A DNA stretch of 64,000 nt from Paenibacillus donghaensis (GCF_002192415.1 NZ_CP021780.1:434001-498000); one strand, 5' to 3'. Numbered from the stretch's first letter, positions 52,471 to 62,205 are shown. Notes: a model not told the origin generated them from the sequence alone. A program made the numbers and translations.

Positions 52471-53643
52471 ATGAAAAAGAGGGGTCGGTTATTTAAAAGC
52501 AGCTTTATGCTGACATTGCTGCTGACGGTGGTTCTGGCAGGATGCGGCAATAATGCCAACACGGCGGGGAATGCGGCTGCGACGGAAGCTCCCGCAACCA
52601 ACGCAGGTACGGCGACAGAAGCTCCGGCAGCTACAACGGAACCGGCAGCAGAGAAGCCTACCGTAGCTTTTGTCTACATCGGACCACCGGGAGACGGCGG
52701 GTACACGTACCAGCATGACCAGGGCCGTCTGTTTATGGAGAAGGAGCTAGGCATCAAAGCAGACTTCGTTGAGAACGTGCCGGAAAGCGCGGATGCTCAG
52801 CGGATCATCACAGAGCTGGCGCAATCACATGACATCGTATTTACAACAAGCTTCGGATATATGGATTTCACCCTGGATGTTGCTGGCAAATTCCCGAACG
52901 TGAAGTTCCTGCACGCTTCCGGGTACAAGACAGCTGAGAACATGGGTACTTATTTCGGCAAAAACTATCAGGCCAGTTACCTGTCCGGAATCGCCGCAGG
53001 CAAAATGACCAAGAAAAACCATCTCGGTTACGTTGGCGCTTTTCCAATCAGCGAAGTTATCTATAACCTAAATGCCTTTACTCTGGGCGCGCAAAGTGTC
53101 AACCCGGATGTGAAGGTCGATGTGGTATGGACCAACACCTGGTATGACCCGACCACTGAACGCCAGGCGGCAATCAGCTTGCTGGATAAAGGCGCAGACG
53201 TGCTGCTGGCTTACCAGGATTCACCGGCAACGATTCAGGCGGCTGCCGAGCGCGGTGCTTTTGCCGGGGGGAATGACTCCGATATGAGCAAATACGCACC
53301 TGACAGTTACCTGACTAACCCGGTCTGGAATTGGGGCCCTTATTACGTGAAGGCCGTACAGTCCGTGATGGACGGAACGTGGAAGAGCGAACAGTATTCC
53401 GGTGACATGGCCGACGGCATGGTGGAGCTTGCTCCATTCGGCAACAAGGTGCCTGACGATGTGAAGGCGCTGGTTGAAGAAGCCAAGGCCAAGATTATCA
53501 GCGGAGAGCTGGAGGTATTCACCGGACCTATCTCTGACAACAAAGGCGAAGTGAAAGTTAAGGACGGACAGAAGCTGACGCTTGAAGAAGTGCTGGGCAT
53601 GGACTGGCTGGCCAAAGGTGTAGAAGGAACGATCCCTCAATAA
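52471..53643 (+). CDS. BMP-family nucleoside/purine-binding lipoprotein (NupN-like)
   Basis: 390 residues. It has a signal peptide with lipobox VLAGC, an Ala/Thr-rich linker and then a BMP/PnrA domain: VAFVYIGPPGDGGYTYQHDQGR, YASGYKT-like HASGYKTAENMGTYFG and GAFPISEVIYNLNAFTLGA. Such proteins bind nucleosides or purines outside the membrane. GGAGGAGGAG precedes ATG 52471. It is first gene of a four-gene importer inside the purine cluster, so the ligand may be a nucleoside, purine base or ureide. Confidence 0.9.
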   Translation: MKKRGRLFKSSFMLTLLLTVVLAGCGNNANTAGNAAATEAPATNAGTATEAPAATTEPAAEKPTVAFVYIGPPGDGGYTYQHDQGRLFMEKELGIKADFVENVPESADAQRIITELAQSHDIVFTTSFGYMDFTLDVAGKFPNVKFLHASGYKTAENMGTYFGKNYQASYLSGIAAGKMTKKNHLGYVGAFPISEVIYNLNAFTLGAQSVNPDVKVDVVWTNTWYDPTTERQAAISLLDKGADVLLAYQDSPATIQAAAERGAFAGGNDSDMSKYAPDSYLTNPVWNWGPYYVKAVQSVMDGTWKSEQYSGDMADGMVELAPFGNKVPDDVKALVEEAKAKIISGELEVFTGPISDNKGEVKVKDGQKLTLEEVLGMDWLAKGVEGTIPQ

Positions 53644-53692
53644 TAGGCAGTGGAATAGGGAGCGGGCAATAACATAACTGGCAGTATCATAT

Positions 53693-53733
53693 GGGTGGGG
53701 CGGGTTCCTCTTCAAGAGCAACCTTCCCCACCC
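53693..53733 (+). terminator. Attenuator-like hairpin between binding-protein and ATPase genes
   Basis: GGGTGGGG at 53693-53700 pairs with CCCCACCC at 53726-53733. No T run follows, so it probably protects or limits mRNA to raise binding-protein yield over the rest. Confidence 0.6.
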
Positions 53734-53764
53734 GTACTACAACCAGAAGGGAAGGAGGCATTCC

Positions 53765-55300
53765 ATGATGCGGGAGTATTCAGTTGAGATGCGGGGGATT
53801 GTCAAGAAATTCGGTTCGGTGACGGCAAGCGATCAAGTCGATTTTTCGGCAAATGCGGGCGAGATTCATGCGCTGCTTGGCGAGAACGGGGCAGGTAAAA
53901 GCACGGTCATGAGCATGTTGTCGGGTGTGTACAGGGCAGACGAAGGAGAGATTCTGATTCATGGCGCAGCAGCCAGAATTCGTTCTCCCAAGGATGCGGC
54001 CCTTCTCGGCGTAGGCATGGTATTTCAGAACTTCAGACTGGTGCAGAGCCTCACGGCAGCGGAAAATATCGTGCTTGGCGAAAAGTCGTCTTTCTGGCGC
54101 GGCAGCAAATGGATCAAGAACAAGCATATGGAGATTGAGGCGCTGGCAGAGCGGTTCGGATTGAAATTTCCGGTTGACCGCCCAATCTGGCAGCTGTCCG
54201 TCGGCGAGCAGCAGCGAGTCGAGATTGTAAAGACGCTGTACCGGGGAGCGGATATCATTATTCTGGATGAGCCGACCTCGGTGCTGACGCCGGGAGAAGC
54301 AGAGCAGCTGTTCGAAACGCTGCAGGTGATGAAGCGGGAAGGCAAGACGGTCATTATGACCACCCACAAAATGAAGGAAGTGCTGGCCTCCTCGGACCGG
54401 ATCTCTGTCATGCGCAAGGGCAAGATGATTGCTACGCTCGCTACGGCGGATACCAACGAACTGGAGCTGGCCCGCCTGATGGTGGGCAGGGAAGTGACGA
54501 TTACCCGGCAGGAGCGTGAAGAAACGGCAGGCGAAACCCTGCTGGTAGTGAAGAATCTGGATGTGTTCGCAGATCATGGCCGCAAGGCTCTGAACAGCCT
54601 GTCTCTGAACGTATCCAAAGGAGAGATCGTTGGTGTGGCAGGGGTAGCGGGCAATGGACAGAAGGAGCTAGCCGAGGTGCTGACAGGTCTGAGGTCCTGG
54701 AAGAACGGTGAGATTCATTTCGACGGTGCGCTGGTCAAGACGGCCTCTGTGCGCGGTGCCATTGATGCAGGCATCTCCCATGTGCCGGAGAACCGGATGA
54801 AGAGCGGTCTGGCCGGACGTCTGGGTTCGGTGGATAACCTGTTGTTCAAATCTTACCGCAGCGGCCAGCATTCACGAATGGGCTTCCTGAAGGCGGCGAA
54901 GAACCGGGCCTGGTCACAGGAGCTGGTAGAGCGGTTTAATGTCAAAACGCCGGAGCTGGATACGCCGGTGCAGCAAATGTCGGGCGGGAACCAGCAGAAG
55001 CTGCTGTTCGCGCGGGAGATCAGCCATGCTCCCAAGCTGATGGTTGCGGTGCATCCGACGCAGGGGCTGGATGTTGGAGCTACAGCCGGTGTGCATGAGC
55101 TGCTGATGGAGCTGCGGAGCACGGGCAGCGGGGTACTGCTGATCTCGGAGGATCTGGATGAGCTGCTGCAGTTATCGGACCGCATCCTCGTGATGTATGG
55201 GGGCAAGATCATCGGCGAAGCAACTCATGAGCATGCGGACAGACAGACGATCGGCCTGCTGATGGCCGGAATCGACAACAGGGAGGAGAGTGCGGTATGA
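53765..55300 (+). CDS. Nucleoside ABC transporter ATPase, two ABC domains (NupO-like)
   Basis: 511 residues. The first ABC domain has Walker A GENGAGKST, signature LSVGEQQR and Walker B IIILDEPTSVL. The second has a degenerate Walker A (GVAGNGQKE), signature MSGGNQQK and HPTQGLDVGA. This RbsA/YufO-type layout powers BMP-dependent importers. It overlaps the next gene by 4 bp. Confidence 0.93.
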   Translation: MMREYSVEMRGIVKKFGSVTASDQVDFSANAGEIHALLGENGAGKSTVMSMLSGVYRADEGEILIHGAAARIRSPKDAALLGVGMVFQNFRLVQSLTAAENIVLGEKSSFWRGSKWIKNKHMEIEALAERFGLKFPVDRPIWQLSVGEQQRVEIVKTLYRGADIIILDEPTSVLTPGEAEQLFETLQVMKREGKTVIMTTHKMKEVLASSDRISVMRKGKMIATLATADTNELELARLMVGREVTITRQEREETAGETLLVVKNLDVFADHGRKALNSLSLNVSKGEIVGVAGVAGNGQKELAEVLTGLRSWKNGEIHFDGALVKTASVRGAIDAGISHVPENRMKSGLAGRLGSVDNLLFKSYRSGQHSRMGFLKAAKNRAWSQELVERFNVKTPELDTPVQQMSGGNQQKLLFAREISHAPKLMVAVHPTQGLDVGATAGVHELLMELRSTGSGVLLISEDLDELLQLSDRILVMYGGKIIGEATHEHADRQTIGLLMAGIDNREESAV

Positions 55301-56412
55301 GTGCAAAAGAAACCGGCGGCACAGCGCTGCTCCAGCCTTCTCCCGCCAAATCCGGCGGCAAGTTCTCCTGGCGTCTGGAGTACGATTCCAGCCGGATTCG
55401 TTCACCCTGGTGGACACCGATCCTGTCTGTGATCCTTGCGCTGCTGCTGTGCGCGGTGTTTATTGCCGCCAATGGCATGAGCCCGATTACGGTATATGAA
55501 AAGATGTTCCACGGCGCCTTCGGCACAGCCTACGGTTTCACGGAAACGATGGTCAAAGCGATTCCGCTGCTGCTCTGCGGACTCGGAATTGCGGTAGCTT
55601 ACCGTATTTCGATCTGGAACATCGGAGCCGAAGGCCAATTGACCGTTGGGGCGATGGCTGCTACGGCGGTTACGATTTATTTTCCCGATCTGCCTACGTT
55701 CTGGGCGCTCTCGCTGATGCTTGTATTCGGCTTCGCCGCCGGTGCCTTCTGGGGACTGCTGACCGCTGTTCCACGGACGCATTTCGGAGTCAATGAGCTG
55801 ATTACTTCATTAATGTTGAATTATGTGGCGCTGCTGGCATTGGACTATGTCGTATTCGGACCGTGGAAGGACCCGAAGGGCTTCAACTTCCCCGGCTCTC
55901 CGATGTTTACAGCGGCCCAGTCGCTGCCTGTGCTCGGGAGCACTCGGCTGCATATCGGCCTGCTGTTTGGTTTGATTGCCGTAGCTGTGTATTATCTGAT
56001 GATCCGTTTCACCAAATGGGGTTACGAGCTGAGACTGATTGGCGCTAACCCTACGGCAGCCCGTTATGCGGGGATTCACATCAAACGCCATATTATCATC
56101 GTCATGCTGATCAGCGGCGGGCTGGCCGGGATTGCCGGAATGGCCGAGGTATCCGGGGTTACGCATAAGCTGATGCAGGGCATCTCTCCGGGGTATGGTT
56201 ATACCGCTATTATCGTAGCTTGGCTGGCCAAACTGAATCCCATGGGTCTGATTGTTACCTCGATTCTGTTCGGCGGCCTGATTGTCGGCGGATACAGCGT
56301 ACAGACCATCGGTCTGCCATCGTCCATTTCGGAAATGCTGCAGGGCTCCATCCTGTTCTTCCTGATTGCCGGCGATATGATTCACCGTTTCCGCATCCGC
56401 CGGGGCGCATAA
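55297..56412 (+). CDS. Nucleoside ABC transporter permease 1 (NupP-like)
   Basis: 371 residues, about eight to nine helices. Conserved motifs are YRISIWNIGAEGQLTVGAM, VNELITSLMLNYVAL and RLIGANPTAARYAGI. It belongs to the BPD_transp_2 family. Its start overlaps the ATPase stop (ATGA). Confidence 0.92.
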   Translation: MSAKETGGTALLQPSPAKSGGKFSWRLEYDSSRIRSPWWTPILSVILALLLCAVFIAANGMSPITVYEKMFHGAFGTAYGFTETMVKAIPLLLCGLGIAVAYRISIWNIGAEGQLTVGAMAATAVTIYFPDLPTFWALSLMLVFGFAAGAFWGLLTAVPRTHFGVNELITSLMLNYVALLALDYVVFGPWKDPKGFNFPGSPMFTAAQSLPVLGSTRLHIGLLFGLIAVAVYYLMIRFTKWGYELRLIGANPTAARYAGIHIKRHIIIVMLISGGLAGIAGMAEVSGVTHKLMQGISPGYGYTAIIVAWLAKLNPMGLIVTSILFGGLIVGGYSVQTIGLPSSISEMLQGSILFFLIAGDMIHRFRIRRGA

Positions 56413-56436
56413 TTTAGAGGAAGGAGGAGCTGACTT

Positions 56437-57366
56437 ATGGATTTCACAACCCAATTATTGATCGCCGCCATCTCTGCGGGAACGCCGCTGCTGCTGGCGA
56501 CGCTTGGAGGCATTCTGAATGAACGCGCAGGCATTATCCAGCTGGGGGCCGAAGGGCTGATGCTGATGGGGGCAGTCACGACCTGCATCATCTACATACG
56601 CACCGGCAATCTGCTGCTCGCTCTGCTGGCAACGGTGGCCGTAACCGCTGTGCTTGGCCTGCTGCATTCATTCCTCTGCGTCACGCTGAGGGCGAACCAG
56701 ACGATGTCGGGACTTGCCATGACACTGTTCGGCAGCGGCCTAAGCGCATATCTTGGCAAACCAATCAGCGGCATTCCGCTGCCGGGAACCTCGCCGAAGC
56801 TGCATCTGCCGTGGCTGGAGCCGGTGCCTGTCATTGGCCCGATCTTCAGCCATATGGATTACCTGACCTGGTTCAGCCTGCTGCTGGTAGTGGTGCTGCA
56901 TCTGCTGATCCATCGTACCTCCTGGGGGCTTCACCTGCGCTCGGTCGGAGACAATCCGGCCACTGCCGATGTGATGGGCATCCGCGTGCAACTAATCCGC
57001 TACAGCTATGTCATCTGCGGCGCGGCTCTGATTGGACTGGCCGGAGCCGATATGGTGCTGGCGTATGCGCCGACCTGGAATGAGGGGCTTACCGCAGGGC
57101 GCGGCTGGATTGCCGTCGGACTGGTTATCTTCGCCAGATGGAATCCGCTGCGCGCGTTGTTCTGCGCTTATTTCTTCGGCGCGCTCGACTCATTAGGCTT
57201 CCGCATTCAGCTGCTGGGAAGTGCGATTCCTTCGTACTTCCTCAAAATGATTCCGTACATTGTAACCATCCTGGTGCTGATGTATCTGGGTTACCGCAAC
57301 CGCAACAAACCTTCCGGTACGCCGGAAGCGCTGGGTGTACCTTATATCCGCGAGCAGCGTTTCTAA
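56437..57366 (+). CDS. Nucleoside ABC transporter permease 2 (NupQ-like)
   Basis: 309 residues, about eight helices, with ILNERAGIIQLGAEGLMLMGA, LRANQTMSGLAMTLFGSGLSA and RSVGDNPATADVMGIRV. It is the second BPD_transp_2 permease and lies 24 bp after the first. It ends just before a terminator, closing the transport operon. Confidence 0.92.
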   Translation: MDFTTQLLIAAISAGTPLLLATLGGILNERAGIIQLGAEGLMLMGAVTTCIIYIRTGNLLLALLATVAVTAVLGLLHSFLCVTLRANQTMSGLAMTLFGSGLSAYLGKPISGIPLPGTSPKLHLPWLEPVPVIGPIFSHMDYLTWFSLLLVVVLHLLIHRTSWGLHLRSVGDNPATADVMGIRVQLIRYSYVICGAALIGLAGADMVLAYAPTWNEGLTAGRGWIAVGLVIFARWNPLRALFCAYFFGALDSLGFRIQLLGSAIPSYFLKMIPYIVTILVLMYLGYRNRNKPSGTPEALGVPYIREQRF

Positions 57367-57394
57367 GCTGAAGACTGCTGCGCAAGCGTGAATC

Positions 57395-57434
57395 GTCCAC
57401 GGAGTTGTCAGAGGACAATGAAGTGGACTTTTTA
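57395..57434 (+). terminator. Terminator after the BMP transporter operon
   Basis: GTCCAC at 57395-57400 pairs with GTGGAC at 57423-57428, with TTGTC/GGACAA inside and a T-rich tail. Confidence 0.75.
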
Positions 57435-57449
57435 TTCTTTTGAGAAGCG

Positions 57450-57553
57450 CAAGTAGAAACGGCTTCGCCGTCCCCGGCAAAGCGTATGCTTCCGAAGCAG
57501 CGATACTACGTATCGCTTTCAGGCATCCGTTTCTGCGAGAAATAGAAGGATAA
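57450..57553 (-). repeat. Multi-stem dispersed repeat, copy R7 (inverted)
   Basis: Full-length family member in reverse orientation, from GAAATAGAAGGAT at the right to AAGTAGAAACGG at the left. The AGCGATAC/GTATCGCT and GCTTCCGAAGC stems are intact. Confidence 0.85.
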
Positions 57554-57634
57554 TCTATGGCGTGGAACATATGAATTTTTATATTTTCAAAATTGCGTAT
57601 TGAGAAAATGAATGAAACTCCGATAGGGGCTGGT

Positions 57635-57690
57635 GAAGAACTGGAGGCTGAAGCTTCTGCCGTATATACTTGCAGCAGGATACACATTCG
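57635..57690 (+). pseudogene. Possible 5' fragment of a PucB-like gene
   Basis: CTGAAGCTTCTGCCGTATAT onward reads LKLLPYILAAGYTFA-stop and matches the start of the PucB-like gene at 51636 (LKVAGIYLAAGQ) at both DNA and protein level before ending. It may be a duplicated remnant in the uraD leader. Confidence 0.35.
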
Positions 57691-57721
57691 CATAAATGCG
57701 TTCAGAAGGGTGGCTATATAG

Positions 57722-58264
57722 ATGAGCAAACAGGAGAGCTTATTGAACTTGGACCAGATCAACAGCATGGATAAAGAGACATTTGTCGCAAGCCTGGGCG
57801 GGATCTTTGAACATTCGCCATGGGTGGCAGAGGGGGCATATTCCCGGCTTCCGTTCCGCTCTGTAGAGGAGCTGCATCAGGTCATGCTGGATACGGCCCG
57901 GGGGGCGAAGCGCAGCCAGGTGGAGGCGCTGCTGAAGGCGCACCCGGACCTGGCGACCCGGCTTGCGGTCACACCCTTGTCGGCGGCAGAGCAGCAGGGA
58001 GCCGGGCTGGACCGGCTGACCCCGGAGGAATTCGAACGTCTGACCGAGCTGAATTGCAGCTATACCGGGAAATTCCGGTTTCCTTTTATCCTCGCGGTGC
58101 GGGGCAAAAATAAGGATGACATTATTCAGGCGATCGAGGAGCGGGTTCACCGTTCGGTGGAGGAGGAGTGGGAGCAGGCATTGAGCGAAATCGGCCGCAT
58201 TACCAGCTTCCGGCTGCACGATCTGCTTGCGGATGTGCCGAATGGGGAAGGGGCGTCGCTATGA
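57722..58264 (+). CDS. uraD: OHCU decarboxylase
   Basis: 180 residues, a stand-alone 2-oxo-4-hydroxy-4-carboxy-5-ureidoimidazoline decarboxylase. It has the family motifs GIFEHSPWVAEGAY, QVEALLKAHPDLA, SAAEQQGAGL and FPFILAVRGKNKDDI. It makes S-allantoin in urate breakdown. In B. subtilis this domain is fused to uricase in PucL, but here the uricase half is absent. AAGGGTGG precedes the ATG. The gene overlaps uraH by 4 bp. Confidence 0.93.
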   Translation: MSKQESLLNLDQINSMDKETFVASLGGIFEHSPWVAEGAYSRLPFRSVEELHQVMLDTARGAKRSQVEALLKAHPDLATRLAVTPLSAAEQQGAGLDRLTPEEFERLTELNCSYTGKFRFPFILAVRGKNKDDIIQAIEERVHRSVEEEWEQALSEIGRITSFRLHDLLADVPNGEGASL

Positions 58265-58629
58265 GCGGGCGGTTGACCACACATGTACTTGATCTGTCCC
58301 GCGGTGTTCCGGCTGCGGGGCTGGTGCTTCAGCTATGGAAGCTGGGCGGAGATGGCGGGAAGCTGCTGCAGGAAGCGGTCACTAACACAGACGGAAGACT
58401 GGATGCCCCGCTGCTGGAAGGCCCTTCGATGCACGCTGGCAGCTATGAGCTGCTGTTTATGGCCGGTGATTATTTCCGGGAATTATCCGGTGAGGATGGC
58501 GGACAGTCTGCCGGGGGTTTTTTTCTGGAGCAGATCCCCATACGGTTCAATATAGGAAATATAGAGGAGCATTACCATGTACCGCTGCTGGTTGCACCCG
58601 GGGGATACAGCACCTACCGGGGCAGTTAG
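58261..58629 (+). CDS. uraH: 5-hydroxyisourate hydrolase (transthyretin-related)
   Basis: 122 residues from ATG 58261 (ATGA overlap with uraD). It has both family signatures: LTTHVLDLSRGVPAAGL near the N-terminus and the C-terminal YRGS tetrapeptide. EHYHVPLLVAPGGYSTYRG supplies active-site His and Arg residues. It hydrolyses 5-hydroxyisourate to OHCU. Confidence 0.95.
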   Translation: MSGRLTTHVLDLSRGVPAAGLVLQLWKLGGDGGKLLQEAVTNTDGRLDAPLLEGPSMHAGSYELLFMAGDYFRELSGEDGGQSAGGFFLEQIPIRFNIGNIEEHYHVPLLVAPGGYSTYRGS

Positions 58630-58665
58630 TACAACGTGAAAATATGAGGAGCGGAGGGCGGCGTC

Positions 58666-60177
58666 ATGGAAGAAACTTACGAACTGGTAATCAGACAAGG
58701 GCGGGTAGTGCTGCCGGATGAAGTGAAACAGCTGGATATCGGCATTGCCGGCGGCAGGATCGCTGCGCTGGGTAGTAGGCTTCCCATTGGACCGGACACC
58801 CGGGTGGTCGATGCGGAAGGGCTGTATGTGCTTCCGGGCATGATTGATATGCATGTCCATTTCAATGAGCCGGCGCTGGGCCACTGGGAGGGCTTCCGCA
58901 GCGGTTCGGCGGCGCTTGCCGCCGGAGGCTGCACGACCTACGCGGATATGCCGCTGAACGGCAATCCGCCGACGGTGAACGGTGCTGCGCTGCGGCTGAA
59001 GACTGAGGCTGCTGCCGGGAATTCAGTTGTGGATTACGTGCTGTGGGGCGGTCTTGTTCCCGGTAATCTGGAGCAGCTGGAGGAGCTGTGGGCTGCGGGA
59101 GTGACCGGCTTCAAGGCCTTCCTCTCCAATCCTGGCGGCTTCGGTGCAGGACGGTTCCGCGAGGTGGACGACGACACTCTTTATCAGGGGATGAAGAAGA
59201 TTGCCGATCTGGGAGGCATCCTGGCCCTACATGCCGAAAGCGAGGCGATTACAGCGGTATTGGCTGCGGATGCGGAGAGTAAGGGACTGCAGGGGGCGCT
59301 CGATTGGGCTTCCACGCGTCCGCCGGAGGCAGAGCTTGAAGCGGTGAACCGGGCGCTGCTCTATGCTCAGCGCACAGGCTGCCGGCTGCATTTCGTGCAT
59401 ATCAGCACGGCGGCTGCCATGGAGCGGATTCATGAAGCGAAGCAGCGGGGGCTGGATGTCTCGGTAGAGACATGTCCACATTATCTGCTGCTGAATGAGC
59501 AGCAGATGGCAGCGCTGGGGCCGGTGGCCAAATGTGCGCCTCCGCTGCGCAGTGAAGTCGAGCGGGAGCAGCTATGGCAGGTACTGGCTGAGGGCAAGAT
59601 TGACCTGGTGGCCTCGGACCACTCCCCTTGTCCCACTGATTTGAAGGTGAAGCCGGGGTTGTCTTTTGCGGAAGCATGGGGCGGCATTTCCGGGGCGCAG
59701 AGCAGCCTGGAGCTGCTGTTCCATGAAGCGGTGCATGTGCGCGGGCTGCCGGTGACTCTGATTGCGCAGCTGCTGGCCGATGGCCCGGCGCGGCGCTTCG
59801 GGCTGGAGCAGCGCAAGGGGCGCATTGCTCCCGGCCTCGATGCCGATCTGGTGCTGCTGGACCCGGCGGCTTCCTATACACTAGCCGCCGGGGACCTGCT
59901 CTACCGCCATAAGCACAGCCCCTATGTGGGGATGGCGCTGTCCTGCAGAGTCGTGGCAACCTTTAGCCGGGGAACGGCTGTGTACACGGCTGCGGACGGC
60001 CTGCTTGCTGCAGACCGTGGCCGATGGCTGCACGGGAAGGAAGAGCAGGGCGAGAGTGGGGAGCGACTGCAGGGCAGTGAGGAGCTGGGCGAGAGTGGGG
60101 AGCAACTGCAGGGTAGTGAGGAGCAGGGCGAGAGCGGGAAGCGACTGCAGGGCAGGGAAGGGCAGGCGGGCTTATGA
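58666..60177 (+). CDS. allB: Allantoinase with C-terminal 13-aa repeats
   Basis: 503 residues; the family is about 450. It is a metal-dependent amidohydrolase with MIDMHVHFNEPALGHWEGF (HxH and Glu), GFKAFLSNPGG (carboxylated Lys), LHAESEA, HFVHISTAAAM and VASDHSPC. It opens allantoin to allantoate. The last 46 residues are unlike the family: three copies of a 13-residue repeat (EEQGESGERLQGS type) encoded by 39-bp tandem repeats. The stop overlaps the next gene as ATGA. Confidence 0.93.
   Translation: MEETYELVIRQGRVVLPDEVKQLDIGIAGGRIAALGSRLPIGPDTRVVDAEGLYVLPGMIDMHVHFNEPALGHWEGFRSGSAALAAGGCTTYADMPLNGNPPTVNGAALRLKTEAAAGNSVVDYVLWGGLVPGNLEQLEELWAAGVTGFKAFLSNPGGFGAGRFREVDDDTLYQGMKKIADLGGILALHAESEAITAVLAADAESKGLQGALDWASTRPPEAELEAVNRALLYAQRTGCRLHFVHISTAAAMERIHEAKQRGLDVSVETCPHYLLLNEQQMAALGPVAKCAPPLRSEVEREQLWQVLAEGKIDLVASDHSPCPTDLKVKPGLSFAEAWGGISGAQSSLELLFHEAVHVRGLPVTLIAQLLADGPARRFGLEQRKGRIAPGLDADLVLLDPAASYTLAAGDLLYRHKHSPYVGMALSCRVVATFSRGTAVYTAADGLLAADRGRWLHGKEEQGESGERLQGSEELGESGEQLQGSEEQGESGKRLQGREGQAGL
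60040..60156 (+). repeat. 39-bp in-frame tandem repeats at the 3' end of allB
   Basis: Three units at 60040-60078, 60079-60117 and 60118-60156 with few differences. Each encodes E-E-(Q/L)-G-E-S-G-(E/K)-(R/Q)-L-Q-G-(S/R). Confidence 0.9.
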
Positions 60178-61445
60178 GCGGGCCGCTGCTACAGGCACCT
60201 GCCCTGGAGATGTTGAAGCTGCTGGAAGAGCTGGCGGCCTTCAGCGCGCCTGGGCCGGGGGTCACCCGGCTGCTGTATACGCCCGAATGGAGCGGGGCCC
60301 AGAGCTTCCTGCGCAAGCGGATGGCTGCACTGGACCTGGCGACGGGCACTGACGAGGTTGGCAACCTGTACGGCAGCTTGCGTGGCCGAGATCCGCAGGC
60401 CAAGGTGATTCTGACCGGCTCGCATATCGATACCGTAGTCAACGGCGGAGCATATGATGGAGCGTATGGTATCGCAGCTGCCCTGACGGCGGTGGATTAT
60501 TTGCGCCGCACCTTCGGCCAGCCCCGGCGCACGCTGGAGGTCGTCTCCTTCTGCGAAGAGGAAGGCAGCCGCTTCCCGCTCGCTTACTGGGGATCGGGAC
60601 ATGTGACCGGAGTCTATGGTCCTGGCTCGGGTGCAGACCGCAGCGATGCTGACGGAGTGGAGCTGCTGGCCGCAATGAAGAGCTGCGGCTATGGGCCTGG
60701 CTCGGTTGATCCAAGCACTGGAAGTCCGCGGAGCTGCGCGCTGCGCGGGGATATCGGCGCTTTCGTCGAGCTGCACATCGAGCAGGGAATTGTGCTGGAG
60801 CAGAGCGGCCAGCAGATCGGTGTGGTGCAGGCGATAGCTGGACAGCTGCGGTTTACTGTCAAGGTCGGCGGGACAGCCAACCATGCCGGAACGACGCCGA
60901 TGGCGCTGCGCCGGGACGCGGTGGCGGGAGCGGCTGAAATGCTGCTGACGCTGGAGCAGACAGCTGCGGCGGCGGGTGATCCGTTGGTGGCGACGGCCGG
61001 TCGATTGGAGGTATATCCGAATACCCCCAATGTGATTCCTGGCCGGGTGCTGTTCACGCTGGACCTCCGCCACAGTGAGGCGGCTGCGCTTGAGACGTAT
61101 TGCGCGGCTGTGCTGCTTGAATTCGAGGCGATTGCCGCAAGGCGCGGCCTGGAGCTGCACATCACTCCGACTCTTCAGGCTGCTCCAGCACCGATGGACA
61201 GCGGGCTGCGCAGTCTGCTGGAGAACATCTGCCGCAGCCAGAGAAGGACTTACCGCAGTATGGTCAGCGGAGCGGGGCATGACGCGCAGCTATTCTCGCC
61301 GCGCTGTAGGGCGGCGATGATTTTTGTGCCGAGCCAAGCGGGTATCAGCCATTCACCGGACGAATATTCATCACCGCAGGAGCTGGCGGCCGGACTGGAT
61401 GTGCTGACCGCCATGTTATATGAGCTGGCGTACAGGGAAGAATAA
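60174..61445 (+). CDS. pucF: Allantoate amidohydrolase (M20 family)
   Basis: 423 residues with the M20/hydantoinase-carbamoylase motifs: LTGSHIDTVVNGGAYDG (His, Asp), CEEEGSRFP (Glu pair), VELHIEQGIVLE (His) and VSGAGHDAQLFS (His). It releases ammonia from allantoate toward ureidoglycine. Translationally coupled to allB. Confidence 0.9.
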   Translation: MSGPLLQAPALEMLKLLEELAAFSAPGPGVTRLLYTPEWSGAQSFLRKRMAALDLATGTDEVGNLYGSLRGRDPQAKVILTGSHIDTVVNGGAYDGAYGIAAALTAVDYLRRTFGQPRRTLEVVSFCEEEGSRFPLAYWGSGHVTGVYGPGSGADRSDADGVELLAAMKSCGYGPGSVDPSTGSPRSCALRGDIGAFVELHIEQGIVLEQSGQQIGVVQAIAGQLRFTVKVGGTANHAGTTPMALRRDAVAGAAEMLLTLEQTAAAAGDPLVATAGRLEVYPNTPNVIPGRVLFTLDLRHSEAAALETYCAAVLLEFEAIAARRGLELHITPTLQAAPAPMDSGLRSLLENICRSQRRTYRSMVSGAGHDAQLFSPRCRAAMIFVPSQAGISHSPDEYSSPQELAAGLDVLTAMLYELAYREE

Positions 61446-61446
61446 G

Positions 61447-61570
61447 GTTGGCTACTTACACCATCTATATTACTACTCAGCATCTAAGGATCAGGCCTAC
61501 CGAATAAACGTTGGCTATTTACACATCCATAAACTAATCAGCATTAGAGGATCAGGCGTAAGTATCGAAT
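61447..61570. repeat. Imperfect 62-bp tandem duplication
   Basis: GTTGGCTACTTACACC... at 61447-61509 is followed by GTTGGCTATTTACACA... at 61510-61570. Both end in a GGATCAGGC-containing segment. Non-coding. Confidence 0.65.
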
Positions 61571-61595
61571 AGGCTGGAGCCTTATAGAGAACAAA

Positions 61596-61880
61596 GTTAC
61601 TGCTTAGTCTTCCGTATGCTAAAACATCGAAGATTCAGCTCCATAGTGGTCTCCTAGGCTCGAACTTATAATTTAGTTGCGAAACTGCATCTAAATGGCG
61701 GATTTTTTCCGTTTTAGAGAAAATAGATGCAAAAAGGCATCTAATTTGGGCGTTGGAGCGTCAGAGGCCTGTTTTAATCATAATTAGTTGCATTATCGCA
61801 CTTATTTACCTGTTTACTTACGATTAGGGCAAATTTAGTAGTACTTTCGCATCTATTTACTCTGAACGTTCCAAGGCAAC
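61596..61880 (-). repeat. Four-hairpin intergenic element, copy F (inverted)
   Basis: End GTTACTGCTTAGTC at 61596. Four units start at about 61669, 61719, 61780 and 61830 (50, 61, 50), for example AATAGATGC-AAAAAG-GCATCTAAT. Internal spacers are the reverse complement of those in copies B and C, including CTCTAAAACGGAAAAAA and the outer GAACGTTCC. Between 61880 and 62205 I see no further feature. Confidence 0.8.
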
Positions 61881-62205
61881 ATTCTAAATTCACGTGGGGC
61901 ACCTAATGGAACGTAAGCAATAACTTGAAAAGCTCGAATTACCGTTTGCTAGACCAATTAGAGGTGGTATTTCTTTAAACTATGAACATGAGTTTGATTA
62001 ATTCTAGCAACCCTGGCCCTCCGAGAATTAGTGTTTGCCTTAACGCAAGCGCAAGCGGAAGATTATACTGTTAGTGCTGAACGCATAGAATGAAGCCGTT
62101 TTTTTTATCAATATGCTAAAAAAACATTTTGCCTATAGCCGGCAAACACGCCAAACCCATACAATCTATGGAATAACATCAGTGAATATAGAAGGAGAGA
62201 TGGGC

